Shown piece by piece: positions 1 through 8,096 of a stretch of DNA of 64,000 bases. Under the pieces are notes generated by a model. It was not told the origin of the DNA. It did not search any database and saw only the letters and a program-made list of their open reading frames with translations. The position numbers and the translations under genes are program-made. Numbering within the stretch: position 1 is the first letter of the stretch; every line of letters begins with the position of its first letter. This DNA is from Rhizobium sp. ARZ01 (GTDB lineage Bacteria; Pseudomonadota; Alphaproteobacteria; Rhizobiales; Rhizobiaceae), in contig NZ_JACVAE010000001.1 in NCBI RefSeq assembly GCF_014851675.1, positions 372,001 to 436,000 of the forward strand, read 5' to 3'.

Positions 1-326
1 AGCAGGATGATCGCGGCGATGAACACGGAAGCCGAGGCGGAATAAGCGCAAAGAGCCAGCGCGAATGCGGCAAACAGCGATCCGAGCGCCATCATGCCCC
101 GGGCGCCGAAACGATCCATCATGGAGCCCAGCACGGGGGCTGCGAGCCCGCCGACCAGCAGCGCGACCGAAAAGACGGCAAAGACCGCATCGACCGTCCA
201 TCCCGCTTCCTCGGCCATGTCCGGGGCGAGAATGCTGAAGCTGTAGTAGAGGGTGCCATAGCCGATGATCTGGGTCAGGCCCAGGGCCGCGACGATGGCA
301 GAAGGCATTCGTTCCTGTTCGGACAT
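1..326 (-). CDS. MFS transporter, N-terminal part (gene runs off the left edge)
   Basis: About 108 residues are visible, starting at the ATG at 326 (MSEQERMPSAIVAALG) and open to the window edge. The sequence has three or four hydrophobic stretches and a GSMMDRFGARGMM loop that fits the conserved MFS loop between helices 2 and 3. It begins 15 bases after arsC stops, on the same strand, so it is probably the last gene of the arsR-acr3-arsC operon. A role in metalloid efflux is inferred from position only; the substrate cannot be read from this half. Confidence 0.8.
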   Translation of the reverse strand, partial: MSEQERMPSAIVAALGLTQIIGYGTLYYSFSILAPDMAEEAGWTVDAVFAVFSVALLVGGLAAPVLGSMMDRFGARGMMALGSLFAAFALALCAYSASASVFIAAIIL

Positions 327-341
327 GCTCTCGCTCGCGGG

Positions 342-764
342 TCAGGCTATGCGCTTGCCTTGAGCATCGAGGACGCGCTCGCCGTCCTCCTTCACGAAGG
401 GGCCTGCGAATGTGTCGGGCAGGATGTCCAGAACCACCTCCGAAGGGCGGCACAGCCGTGTTCCGAGCGGCGTGATGACCAAGGGGCGATTGATCAGGAT
501 GGGGTGCGCCATCATCGCGTCGATCAGTTGCTCATCGGTCAGGGAATCGTCATCGAGTCCGAGATCGGCGTAGGGTGTGCCCTTCTCTCTGATCGCCTGC
601 CGTACCGTCAGGCTGGCATCCTTTATCATCGTCGCCAGTTCAGTCCGCGATGGCGGGGTTAGAAGGTACTCGATGACCGTCGGTTCGATGCCGGCATGCC
701 GGATGAGCGCCAACGTATTGCGCGAGGTGCCGCAATCGGGGTTGTGATAGATCGTGGCATCCAT
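342..764 (-). CDS. arsC: Arsenate reductase, glutaredoxin-dependent ArsC family
   Basis: Cytoplasmic enzyme reducing arsenate to arsenite with glutathione and glutaredoxin. The 140 residues match the usual ArsC length. The N terminus carries YHNPDCGTSRNTL, with catalytic Cys11 followed by the Ser-Arg-Asn anion-binding turn. Further on, the HPILINRPLV segment and the RLCRPSEVV arginine fit the other arsenate-contacting arginines of the thioredoxin-fold ArsC/Spx family. The gene lies 2 bases after acr3, so the arsenite it makes can be exported by the neighbouring permease. Family call is firm. Confidence 0.95.
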   Translation of the reverse strand: MDATIYHNPDCGTSRNTLALIRHAGIEPTVIEYLLTPPSRTELATMIKDASLTVRQAIREKGTPYADLGLDDDSLTDEQLIDAMMAHPILINRPLVITPLGTRLCRPSEVVLDILPDTFAGPFVKEDGERVLDAQGKRIA

Positions 765-766
765 GG

Positions 767-1828
767 TCAGGCTCTTTCGTCTGCGATCGTCTTCTGGGCG
801 GCGGGCAAGCCCCGCTCATACCAGCCCTTGCTGCGGTTGACGATCCATACCACGGTGAGCATTACCGGAACCTCTATCAGGACGCCAACCACTGTTGCCA
901 GCGCTGCGCCCGAGTTGAAGCCGAAGAGACTGATTGCTGCGGCAACCGCGAGTTCAAAGAAGTTCGATGCACCGATCAGGGCTGAGGGGCCGGCAACGCA
1001 ATGCTGCTCGCCGAAGACGCGGTTCAAGAGATAGGCAAGCCCCGCGTTGAAATAGACCTGGATGAGAATTGGGATGGCGAGGAGGGCGATAACCACCGGC
1101 TGGGCGATGATCTGCTGCCCCTGAAAGCCGAACAGCAAGATCAATGTGGTGAGCAGCGCGAGCAGTGAGATCGGCTGAAGCTTGGCGAGCAGGCCAGTCA
1201 ATCGGTCCGGGCTGCCGTCCTTCAGCATCGCGTGTCGAATGACTTGCGCGGCGATCACCGGCAGGACGATGTAAAGCACGACGGACAGGATGAGCGTGCT
1301 CCACGGAACGGTGATCGCCGAGAGGCCGAGCAGCAGCGCCACGATGGGGGCGAAGGCGATGACCATGATGGTGTCGTTAAGGGCGACCTGCGACAGCGTG
1401 AAATGTGGCTCGCCCCTGGTCAGGTTCGACCACACGAACACCATGGCCGTGCACGGCGCGGCGGCGAGAATGACCAGACCTGCGATGTAGGAATCGATCT
1501 GGTCTGCCGGAAGCAGGGGGCGGAACAGCCACCCGATGAAAAGCCAGCCGAGCAACGCCATCGAGAACGGCTTGACGGCCCAGTTGATGAACAGCGTCAC
1601 ACCGATGCCTCGCCAATGGCGCCCAACTTGCCCCAAGGCGGAGAAATCGATCTTCAGCAGCATCGGTACGATCATAAGCCAGATCAGCACCGCGACCGGA
1701 ATGTTGACCCGGGCCAGCTCCGCGCTGCCGATGGTTTGAAAGAAGGCTGGGAAGGCCTGTCCAAGCGCAATGCCGACAACAATGCAGATCGCGACCCAGA
1801 CGGTCAGGTATCGTTCGAATGTGGACAA
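767..1828 (-). CDS. acr3: Arsenite efflux permease, ACR3 family
   Basis: Inner-membrane exporter of arsenite, 353 residues with about ten hydrophobic segments. The ACR3 hallmark AAPCTAMVFVWSNL, with the essential cysteine, is near residue 130, and GVLIEVPVMLTVVW near the C terminus holds the conserved glutamate. It belongs to the ACR3/bile acid symporter superfamily, not to ArsB. It follows arsR by about 50 bases and precedes arsC by 2 bases, so it should be controlled by ArsR. The same fold occurs in the unrelated BASS gene at 19192, but without this signature. Confidence 0.95.
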   Translation of the reverse strand: MSTFERYLTVWVAICIVVGIALGQAFPAFFQTIGSAELARVNIPVAVLIWLMIVPMLLKIDFSALGQVGRHWRGIGVTLFINWAVKPFSMALLGWLFIGWLFRPLLPADQIDSYIAGLVILAAAPCTAMVFVWSNLTRGEPHFTLSQVALNDTIMVIAFAPIVALLLGLSAITVPWSTLILSVVLYIVLPVIAAQVIRHAMLKDGSPDRLTGLLAKLQPISLLALLTTLILLFGFQGQQIIAQPVVIALLAIPILIQVYFNAGLAYLLNRVFGEQHCVAGPSALIGASNFFELAVAAAISLFGFNSGAALATVVGVLIEVPVMLTVVWIVNRSKGWYERGLPAAQKTIADERA

Positions 1829-1877
1829 GATCAGTCTCGAAGTTCACGCATCATCAGGGATGTGGAGATCAGTTCAC

Positions 1878-2234
1878 TCACTGCATCTTCTCCTTCAGGG
1901 CAGGCGAACAACAGACGTTCGAAGCGCCGACAGGAGCGCAGATTTCGGGATGACCGGCACAGCAGTCTTCCATCAGGAAGCGAACCAGTCCCCCAAGCGC
2001 ATCATAGTCGGCGCGATAGATGATGGAGCGGGACGCCCGTTCGGTCGACACAAGGCCGGCTCGCTCCAGCTCCTTCAGGTGAAACGAGACATTTGATGGG
2101 GAGACGTCCAGCTTCTCGCCGATCTGTCCGGAGGGCATCCCGTCAGGTCCGGCGACGACGAGGAGCCGGACGATCTGGAGGCGGGTTTCCTGGGAAAGGG
2201 CCGCGAATGCGCCGAGGGCTTGACGTTCTTCCAT
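1878..2234 (-). CDS. arsR: Arsenic-responsive repressor, ArsR/SmtB family
   Basis: Winged-helix repressor of 118 residues. The DNA-reading helix region is LDVSPSNVSFHLKELERAG (residues about 42-60). It lacks the classical ELCVC site of E. coli ArsR; instead cysteines cluster at the C terminus: Cys91-Cys92, Cys99 and Cys108-Cys109. This resembles ArsR proteins that bind arsenite through C-terminal cysteines. It heads the ars operon and is divergent from the gene at 2277. The palindrome at 2240-2254, six bases from its start codon, is the likely operator. Confidence 0.93.
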   Translation of the reverse strand: MEERQALGAFAALSQETRLQIVRLLVVAGPDGMPSGQIGEKLDVSPSNVSFHLKELERAGLVSTERASRSIIYRADYDALGGLVRFLMEDCCAGHPEICAPVGASNVCCSPALKEKMQ

Positions 2235-2239
2235 GTTTC

Positions 2240-2254
2240 GATATTCCTAATATC
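2240..2254. promoter_or_regulatory. Palindrome between arsR and the divergent gene, candidate ArsR operator
   Basis: GATATT-CCT-AATATC is a perfect 6-bp inverted repeat with a 3-base spacer in an AT-rich gap of 42 bases between two divergent start codons. A single ArsR dimer here could control both directions. Binding is inferred. Confidence 0.5.
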
Positions 2255-2276
2255 ATTAAAATATTGGATAGACGAT

Positions 2277-2798
2277 ATGACCGCGCTCGACAAGACCGAA
2301 AATTCACAGGCCGACATCTCGCTCACGGCCCTTCTGGTTGCCCTTGATGCGGCGCCCGACCTTCCGCTGGTCTTTCACTACGAAGGAAGGCCTGTCAGGC
2401 CGGGCTATCATGTGACCGAGGTGAAGGCGGGCCAGTTCTCGGCGCTTGACTGCGGGGCGAACCCGGAGGCGTGGAGCGAAATCTTCGTCCAGTTGTGGGA
2501 TGTTGACGAAGGCGGACGAAACCACATGCGGGCCGGCAAGTTCGCGGCGATCATCCGCAAGGTCTCCGAGCATGTGGGCCTGAATGGCTCGGCCAGGCTG
2601 ACATTTGAGGTCAGTGACGGTATTCGCCCGATGCAGCTCTTCTGCGCCGATGCGCCGATCTTTGACCAGGACGCGATCAGGGTGGATCTGCAACCGCGTC
2701 CAGCAAGCTGCAAGCCGCGTGACAGGTGGTTGGCCGAGAAGCAGGCGGCAACGTCAGGATGTTGTGGTCCGTCTTTAAGCAAGGCTTGTTACCCCTGA
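2277..2798 (+). CDS. DUF6428-like protein with Cys-rich tail, divergent from arsR
   Basis: The ATG at 2277 gives 173 residues (MTALDKTENSQ); an upstream in-frame ATG would run through the putative operator. The body (LLVALDAAPDLPLVFHY, then RPVRPGYHVTEVKAGQFSAL) resembles a small soluble family I recall as DUF6428, often found beside arsR; the name is from memory. No enzyme motif is visible. The C terminus ends SGCCGPSLSKACYP, with a Cys-Cys pair and a third Cys, plus Cys residues earlier in the protein. A metalloid-binding role is inferred from this tail and from the shared promoter region with arsR. Confidence 0.75.
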   Translation: MTALDKTENSQADISLTALLVALDAAPDLPLVFHYEGRPVRPGYHVTEVKAGQFSALDCGANPEAWSEIFVQLWDVDEGGRNHMRAGKFAAIIRKVSEHVGLNGSARLTFEVSDGIRPMQLFCADAPIFDQDAIRVDLQPRPASCKPRDRWLAEKQAATSGCCGPSLSKACYP

Positions 2799-2853
2799 GA
2801 ACAGCGTTGAGCGGCACGCCACTGAAAATGGCTTTGCCGAGACTCCCCTATAG

Positions 2854-2883
2854 CAAAAAACCCGCCAAGTTTCCCCGGCGGGT
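2854..2883 (-). terminator. Rho-independent terminator of the secreted-protein gene at 2908
   Basis: On the minus strand ACCCGCC (2883-2877) pairs with GGCGGGT (2866-2860) and is followed by a run of six T (2860-2855). It lies about 25 bases after the stop codon at 2908. Confidence 0.85.
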
Positions 2884-2907
2884 CGCAACGGACGAAAGTC
2901 CGGTCGC

Positions 2908-3237
2908 TTATTCGTGGATCGTGTACTCGCCGAGCTCGCAGAGGTTTTGCGAGTCCGTTGTGGTGTCGAGGTCGTCACCCTGGAACTCGAAGCGCATGTC
3001 GTATTCGCAGACGGTGCGGCCGTCAGCGATCGTGATTTCCATCTCCTCACCCGGGCCGAGCGCCTGGCGGCCGAAAATGTCATCTTCCCAGTTTTCGACA
3101 CCGACCGGCGACGCGTAGAAGTTGTTCAGCACGGAGTTCGTGCCGTTCTTCAGGGTGAAGACCAGGTCCTCTGCCTGGGCAGCGCCGGCTGCCAGGGAAA
3201 GTGCGGCGGCAAGTATCGTGATTTTGAATTTTCTCAT
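2908..3237 (-). CDS. Small secreted protein of unknown function
   Basis: 109 residues from the ATG at 3237, which has AGAGGG nine bases upstream; a TTG three codons earlier is less likely. The N terminus is a Sec signal peptide (MRKFKITILAAALSLAAGAAQA) with cleavage expected after AQA, giving a mature acidic domain of about 87 residues. Two cysteines (in TVCEYDM and QNLCELG) could form a disulfide in the periplasm. It is a single gene with its own terminator. I do not recognise the family with confidence. Confidence 0.8.
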   Translation of the reverse strand: MRKFKITILAAALSLAAGAAQAEDLVFTLKNGTNSVLNNFYASPVGVENWEDDIFGRQALGPGEEMEITIADGRTVCEYDMRFEFQGDDLDTTTDSQNLCELGEYTIHE

Positions 3238-3437
3238 ATTATACAACCCTCTATAGCCCCAATTGTTGGGTAAGAGCGTTAAAGCAGGTTGTGCCTGAAC
3301 GGGATATGAACCTGCTGGTGTGTATCGCCCGCACCGTCATATTTGTATTGAGTGAAATAAGTGCTGGCCAAGACGCACGGTTCAACAGCGGGCCGCCTCG
3401 GCGCGGCAGGGCCGATCGGTCGCCGCCGTGCAGCCCG

Positions 3438-3764
3438 CTAGTGCCGCGCCTTGTGCCAACCTGCGGCGCGCGCCTGCTCCTCGCTGCAGAACCAGCGCTC
3501 GCCCCCAGCCGGCTGGACCCGGATCGACGCGTAGCGGTCCTGGCCCGGCAGGTAGTAGCTCTTGCTGCCGTCGACCAGGTCAATGTTGCCCTTGATCTGG
3601 CAGTTCGCGACCGCGGCGCGGAAGGCCGTGACCAGCCCCGTGCCGCTCATATTGTCAAAGATGACGAACAACAGCCCGACACAGATCAGGCCGGGAATGG
3701 CTGACACAAGCGGCAGGCTGCGACGGCGCTCCTGCCTATGCTCGGCAAATTTCGGGTGCATCAT
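3438..3764 (-). CDS. Membrane-anchored small protein with a sunset-type C-terminal domain
   Basis: The start at 3764 (MMHPKFAEHRQERR) follows GGAGGGAG. One membrane segment, LPLVSAIPGLICVGLLFVIF, is followed by an outside domain with NCQIKGNI, YYLPGQDRYASI and GERWFCSEEQARAAGW. This two-cysteine pattern with YxLPGQ and ERWFCSEEEAxxAGW is what I know from the short domain found after nucleases and in lone exported proteins (called a sunset domain). Probably anchored facing the periplasm. No catalytic residues are visible and the role is unknown. Confidence 0.75.
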   Translation of the reverse strand: MMHPKFAEHRQERRRSLPLVSAIPGLICVGLLFVIFDNMSGTGLVTAFRAAVANCQIKGNIDLVDGSKSYYLPGQDRYASIRVQPAGGERWFCSEEQARAAGWHKARH

Positions 3765-3918
3765 ACTCCCTCCAGCATCCCACAATGATCGCTGCAGGGT
3801 GTTGCCGCGCGCTTAAGAAACGCGCTTATCCGGGAATAAAAGACGATGCTAAAATTTTAACGAATGGTTGACGCCCGGAACATGCCCAGAGGCTCGCGAC
3901 TGGCTGAGGTCATGGAGG

Positions 3919-4668
3919 TCAGGCGGTGGAAAGCCTGCCGATCGGGATGATTTCCGGGGCGTTCTCGTGCCATGCGCCGCCCTGCCAGTCGCCCGCCCAG
4001 CGTTCGACCGAAAGTTCATAGTCGGCAAGCATCGCCTCGACCCGTGCTTTCGGCGTAAACAGGATCTTCGATTCCGCCATGAGGTGCTGGTCGTTCTTTT
4101 CGATCCAGTAGTGGGTCTGATAGGTGACGATGCCAGTCGCCTCGTCGTGCGCCATGTCGTTCCACGCCTTCACCCGTCCGTGCCGGGCGTGTTCCAGCAC
4201 GCGTCCGGATTCCTGCGGCACCCACTCCAGCCATTCGCGCACAAGTGGATTGCGCGTGTCGAAGATGAAGCGGCCGCCCGGCGCCAGATGGGCGGCAATG
4301 GTGGCAAGAACGGCGCGCTGGTCGGCCTCGTTCAGAAAGACCTGGAAAGCGTGCCCGGTCATCACCACGAGGTCGAAAGTCTCGCCCAACCGGACCGTCC
4401 GTGCGTCGCCTTCGATGAACCGCACGTAATGCGCGCCCGGTTTGGCGCGGGCAATTTCGAGCATTGCGGCAGCTGGATCGACGCCGGCGACCCGGCGGCC
4501 TGCGCCAAGCGCGATCGCAAGCTCGCCCGTCCCGCAGCCGAGATCGAGAACGGAAGTGGCGTCCGCGGCAATCGCGGCAACATAGTCCAGATCCGTGCCC
4601 CAGCCGTTTTCGAGATCGTAGAAATCGGCAAACACTGCGTCATCGAAGAGGCGGTCGAATGCAGGCAT
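3919..4668 (-). CDS. Class I SAM-dependent methyltransferase
   Basis: 249 residues from the ATG at 4668 (MPAFDRLFDDAVFADFYD); the longer upstream frame is just open reading. Motif I is VLDLGCGTGELAIAL, followed by the acidic post-I region VAGVDPAAAML and GDARTVRLGETFDLVVMTGH, a standard Rossmann methyltransferase order. The C-terminal part has beta-strand-rich segments (TYQTHYWIEKN, LMAESKILFTP) as in small-molecule methyltransferases. The substrate cannot be told. It is separated from the upstream lipoprotein gene by a terminator. Confidence 0.88.
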   Translation of the reverse strand: MPAFDRLFDDAVFADFYDLENGWGTDLDYVAAIAADATSVLDLGCGTGELAIALGAGRRVAGVDPAAAMLEIARAKPGAHYVRFIEGDARTVRLGETFDLVVMTGHAFQVFLNEADQRAVLATIAAHLAPGGRFIFDTRNPLVREWLEWVPQESGRVLEHARHGRVKAWNDMAHDEATGIVTYQTHYWIEKNDQHLMAESKILFTPKARVEAMLADYELSVERWAGDWQGGAWHENAPEIIPIGRLSTA

Positions 4669-4692
4669 GCGTGGTCCCCTTGCAGGCGCGAA

Positions 4693-4721
4693 CAAAAAGG
4701 CCGGAGCAGGGGTCCGGCCTT
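4693..4721 (-). terminator. Rho-independent terminator after the lipoprotein gene
   Basis: AAGGCCGG (4697-4704) and CCGGCCTT (4714-4721) form a perfect stem with a 9-base loop. On the minus strand it is followed by TTTTTGTT. It sits just past the stop at 4731. Confidence 0.85.
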
Positions 4722-4730
4722 GGGGTCCTG

Positions 4731-5084
4731 TCAGGCGCTCGGGGCTTGCTTTGCCGCGTCCAGCACCTTCTCGCAATGCGACGGGCCGCCCTTTGGATCC
4801 TTGCGGTCGACGACGGGGCGGATCTTGCGGATCTTGTAGTCAGAGTTGACCGTCAACTCGACCTGGCAGGCCTTGCGGTTGATGAAGCCGCCACGCCAGG
4901 TGTAGAGCGTCTGCCCGTCGCTCGCGATATCGCGGACCGGCGGGCCGTATGCGGCGAAGAACGCGCCGGCGGATTGGCCGATCCAGCGGGTTTCCAGCGG
5001 CGTGGTCGGAATGGTTGGGGCGACGGAGGTGCATCCGGCGACGGCAAGCATCAGGCCTGCCAGGGTGGCAATGCGAAGGATCAT
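4731..5084 (-). CDS. Small outer-membrane-type lipoprotein
   Basis: 117 residues from the ATG at 5084, with AAGGAA upstream. The N terminus MILRIATLAGLMLAVAGCTS ends in a lipobox (AVAGC) for acylation and cleavage at Cys18. The mature part has FAAYGPPVRDIASDGQTLYTWRGG, then CQVELTVN and a late Cys (GGPSHCEKVL). The YGPP...LYTW pattern recalls small SmpA/BamE-like lipoproteins that are common in rhizobia, but the match is loose. Single transcription unit with a strong terminator. Function unknown. Confidence 0.82.
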   Translation of the reverse strand: MILRIATLAGLMLAVAGCTSVAPTIPTTPLETRWIGQSAGAFFAAYGPPVRDIASDGQTLYTWRGGFINRKACQVELTVNSDYKIRKIRPVVDRKDPKGGPSHCEKVLDAAKQAPSA

Positions 5085-5339
5085 GCGAACCAATTCCTTG
5101 GGCGTTGTGCGGGGTAAATACTGGCGCTTGGGAGCGTGCCTTTCGCTCTATCGCAGACCGGGGAAAAGGAAAGTCGCTTCTTCGGTAACACGCCGTTGTC
5201 CAAGGCATCGATTTGTCAAGTTTGGCCGAATTGCAACACTTTGCGGCGCCATGCAGTCGGGCTGGTACGGCGCTCGCGCAAAGCGGCAGGATGGCGAGTG
5301 CTTGCCGAAGGGCGCAATCCCCGATATCCATTCACCACC

Positions 5340-5798
5340 ATGAGTCTCGAATCCGTCCGCAAGTTTTTTGAGGCGCACGCGCCCGAAATCGAAATCCTCC
5401 AGACCGAGGAAAGCTCGGCGACGGTCGCGCTGGCGGCAGCCGCCCATGGCGTGGCCCCCGAGCAGATCGCCAAGACGATCTGCCTGCGCGTCGGCGAGGA
5501 GACGATGCTGGTCGTCGCAAGCGGCACGGCGCGCCTGGACAACCGCAAGTTCAAGGACCGCTTCGGCGGCAAGGCCCGCATGCTCGAGGCAGAGCAGGTC
5601 GTTGCCGTGACGAGCCATCCTGTCGGCGGTGTCTGCCCCTTCGGCCTGCCGTCCGAGATTCCGGTCTATTGCGACGTGTCGCTGCAGCCGTTTGAGGAAA
5701 TCGTTCCCGCGGCCGGTGCGACCAATGCCGCCGTCCGCATTCCGACGGAGCGGATGATCGAGCTCGTTGGCGGCACCTGGGTCGACGTCTGCCAGTAG
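5340..5798 (+). CDS. YbaK/ProX-type aminoacyl-tRNA deacylase-like protein
   Basis: 152 residues from the ATG at 5340 (MSLESVRKFFEAHAPEIEI). The fold signature of the YbaK/prolyl-tRNA editing family is present: EQIAKTICLRVGEETMLVV with the conserved lysine, then RKFKDRFGGKARML and the glycine-rich GGVCPFGLP loop. Family members hydrolyse mischarged tRNA such as Ala-tRNAPro or Cys-tRNAPro in the cytoplasm; which one applies here is not readable. Length is normal. It stands alone upstream of the DUF3095 gene. Confidence 0.9.
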   Translation: MSLESVRKFFEAHAPEIEILQTEESSATVALAAAAHGVAPEQIAKTICLRVGEETMLVVASGTARLDNRKFKDRFGGKARMLEAEQVVAVTSHPVGGVCPFGLPSEIPVYCDVSLQPFEEIVPAAGATNAAVRIPTERMIELVGGTWVDVCQ

Positions 5799-5870
5799 AA
5801 CTGGCCACTCGACTGCGCCATCCGGCCCGTCGATCGCTCACGGCATTCTGATCCAGTAGCGAAACCCAAT

Positions 5871-7067
5871 ATGGTAGGCTCGCCCATGGTCGACAGTGCC
5901 GATGACGATTTCTTCAGCACGCTGGCGAGCTTCTCCGATTTCGAGGGAGTGGCCGATGAGGCCAACTATCATCCGCTGCCGGACGGATGGGCGCTCGTGC
6001 TTGCCGATATCGTCGATTCGACCGGGGCCATCGAGGCCGGACGCTACAAATCCGTCAATATGGCTGGCGCCAGCGTCATTTCCGGTGTGCTGAACGCGAT
6101 CGGTCGCCACGACCTGCCCTTCGTCTTCGGCGGAGACGGGGCACTGGTCGCGGTGCCGGCGATGCAGGTGGGCACGGCGCGCGCTGCCCTTTCTGCCGTG
6201 CAGCGCTGGACGATGGAGGAGCTGAAGCTCGACATGCGCGGCGCCGTCGTTCCCGTGTCGACCATCCGCGCGGCCGGGCAGGACGTGCTGGTGGCGCGCT
6301 ACCGGGTGAACGAATTCGTCTCCTATGCCATGTTTGCCGGAGGAGGGGCCGCCTGGGCCGAGCGGCGCATGAAGGAGGGGCTTGATATGAACCCGATAGC
6401 CCCGCCGGGCGCGCGACCGGATCTCGCCGGACTCTCCTGCCGCTGGAACCCGATCGCCGCGCGTCACGGCGAAATCGTCTCGATCATCGCCGTTCCCGTT
6501 CCGGGCGGCAGCGAACCGGCCTTCCGCACGCTCGTTTCCGATGTCGTCGCCCTGGCAGCGCGTGAAGAGAGTGCCGGCCGTCCGGTCAGTATCGAAGGGC
6601 TGCGCCTCGGGCTCAGCCCGGCTTCCCTTGATGCCGAGGCGCGGGCGGCCGTGCCGAAGGGCGGGCGGCTCCGACGCAAGGCGTTTATCGTGCTGCAGTA
6701 CCTGCTGATGCAGACATTGCTGCGGCTGGGCCTCACTCTTGGGCGCTTTGATCCGAAGCGCTATCGCAACGACATCGTCGCCAATTCCGACTTCCGCAAG
6801 TTCGACGACGGGCTGAAGATGACGCTCGATGTCGATCCGGACCGACTGGCGGAGATCGAGGCGCGGCTGGAAAGGGCGCGGCTGGAGGGCGTTTGTCGCT
6901 ACGGCCTGCACCGGCAGGATACCGCGCTGATGACCTGCGTCGTGCCGACGCCGCTTGCCCGCGATCACGTGCACTTCATCGATGGTGCCTCCGGCGGATA
7001 TGCGGTTGCGGCGGCCAAGCTGAAGGCGGCATTAACGGCCGATGCCCCAGCTGCTAATGCCTATTGA
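5871..7067 (+). CDS. DUF3095 family protein, cyclase-like N-terminal half
   Basis: 398 residues; the start could also be the in-frame ATG at 5886. The N-terminal half has LVLADIVDSTGAIEAGRYK, then VNMAGASVISGVLNAI and FVFGGDGALVAVPA. The DI-x-x-ST and GGDG segments are spaced as the metal-binding and turn regions of class III cyclases, and I recall this family as DUF3095, sometimes labelled adenylate cyclase. The C-terminal half has RYRNDIVANSDFRKFDDGLKM and a short hydrophobic patch. Enzyme activity is unproven. No operon partner is evident. Confidence 0.8.
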   Translation: MVGSPMVDSADDDFFSTLASFSDFEGVADEANYHPLPDGWALVLADIVDSTGAIEAGRYKSVNMAGASVISGVLNAIGRHDLPFVFGGDGALVAVPAMQVGTARAALSAVQRWTMEELKLDMRGAVVPVSTIRAAGQDVLVARYRVNEFVSYAMFAGGGAAWAERRMKEGLDMNPIAPPGARPDLAGLSCRWNPIAARHGEIVSIIAVPVPGGSEPAFRTLVSDVVALAAREESAGRPVSIEGLRLGLSPASLDAEARAAVPKGGRLRRKAFIVLQYLLMQTLLRLGLTLGRFDPKRYRNDIVANSDFRKFDDGLKMTLDVDPDRLAEIEARLERARLEGVCRYGLHRQDTALMTCVVPTPLARDHVHFIDGASGGYAVAAAKLKAALTADAPAANAY

Positions 7068-7102
7068 GGCAACTGAAGCGGCACACAAGCTGGCCCCGTC
7101 CG

Positions 7103-7933
7103 TTACTCGCCGAGGAGCGTGCGCGTAAGCGGATGGTCAGGATCTGCAAGACCATCGACGACGTTGTAGTGATGGCGATCCGGCTCCTCGATGGCGGCCG
7201 TCTCAGCCCCCAGTCCCATCCAGATGTTGGCGAGCAGCGCGTTCTGACGACGGAATTCGGGCCGCTCGCAGTTGCCGACCCAGCAGGTGACGCGCGCGCC
7301 CTCGATCGGGCGAAGCAGTGCCGGGCTCTCGGCGCATGCGGTCGCCTCGTCCAGCCGCAGCGTCTCGTTCATCGCGGTCCGCATCAACGGGCGCAGATCG
7401 TGCAGGCCGGAAATGGAGAGGATATGGCGGACGCGCTTGCGGATCTCGGCGGAAAGCGGCGAATTTTCGCAGGCCATGCGGCTGGCAAGATGGCCACCGG
7501 CCGAGTGTCCGGTGATCATGATGGGGCCACCGACCATTGCGGCAGCGGACATGATTGCGGCACCGACTTCTGCGGTGATGTCTGATATCGTCACCTCCGG
7601 GCAATGCGTATAGGTGGGCATGGCCACCGCATAGCCGCGGGCGAGGGGACCCTTTGCCAGATGGGAGAGGAAGCGCTGGTCGCACTGCATCCAGTAGCCG
7701 CCATGGATGAAGACGACGAGCCCTTTCGGATCGCCTTCAGGCAGGAACAGGTCGAGACGGTTGCGCGTTGCGGCGCCATAGGAGAGGTCGAGCCTGACCC
7801 GCCGTGCTGCTGCAGCTTCTTCGAGATATCGCCGGGCGGGCTCTTCCCAGGCGCCCGGCCAGCGGTCTCCCCCGGCAATGTTTGCGCTATTGCTGTACGC
7901 GTTGCTCCAGTCCTCGATCTTGAATCCGAACAT
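7103..7933 (-). CDS. Arylformamidase-like alpha/beta hydrolase
   Basis: 276 residues. The oxyanion motif HGGYW follows VVFI, and the nucleophile elbow is GHSAGGH. The acid and base are probably the Asp and His of EEPDRHHYNVVDGL near the C terminus. This HGG(Y/W)W plus GHSAGGH pattern is that of N-formylkynurenine formamidases of the AFMID type. It is divergent from tryptophan 2,3-dioxygenase, whose product N-formylkynurenine would be its substrate. GGAGGACAAGG precedes the ATG at 7933. The general family is certain; the substrate rests on context. Confidence 0.85.
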   Translation of the reverse strand: MFGFKIEDWSNAYSNSANIAGGDRWPGAWEEPARRYLEEAAAARRVRLDLSYGAATRNRLDLFLPEGDPKGLVVFIHGGYWMQCDQRFLSHLAKGPLARGYAVAMPTYTHCPEVTISDITAEVGAAIMSAAAMVGGPIMITGHSAGGHLASRMACENSPLSAEIRKRVRHILSISGLHDLRPLMRTAMNETLRLDEATACAESPALLRPIEGARVTCWVGNCERPEFRRQNALLANIWMGLGAETAAIEEPDRHHYNVVDGLADPDHPLTRTLLGE

Positions 7934-8096
7934 GCCTTGTCCTCCTGCAGTCCGGGCGCAGTCTATAGGGCGAGGCTGAATGCCTGGGTAGCCGCCCGAT
8001 CGAAATTTTCACTCGGAGGGTTCAGATCGGCGGCAAATTGTGGTCAATGCTGTCGTTACAGGGGACGGTTCGGATCCGGCCGGCAGGAGAAGCAAG

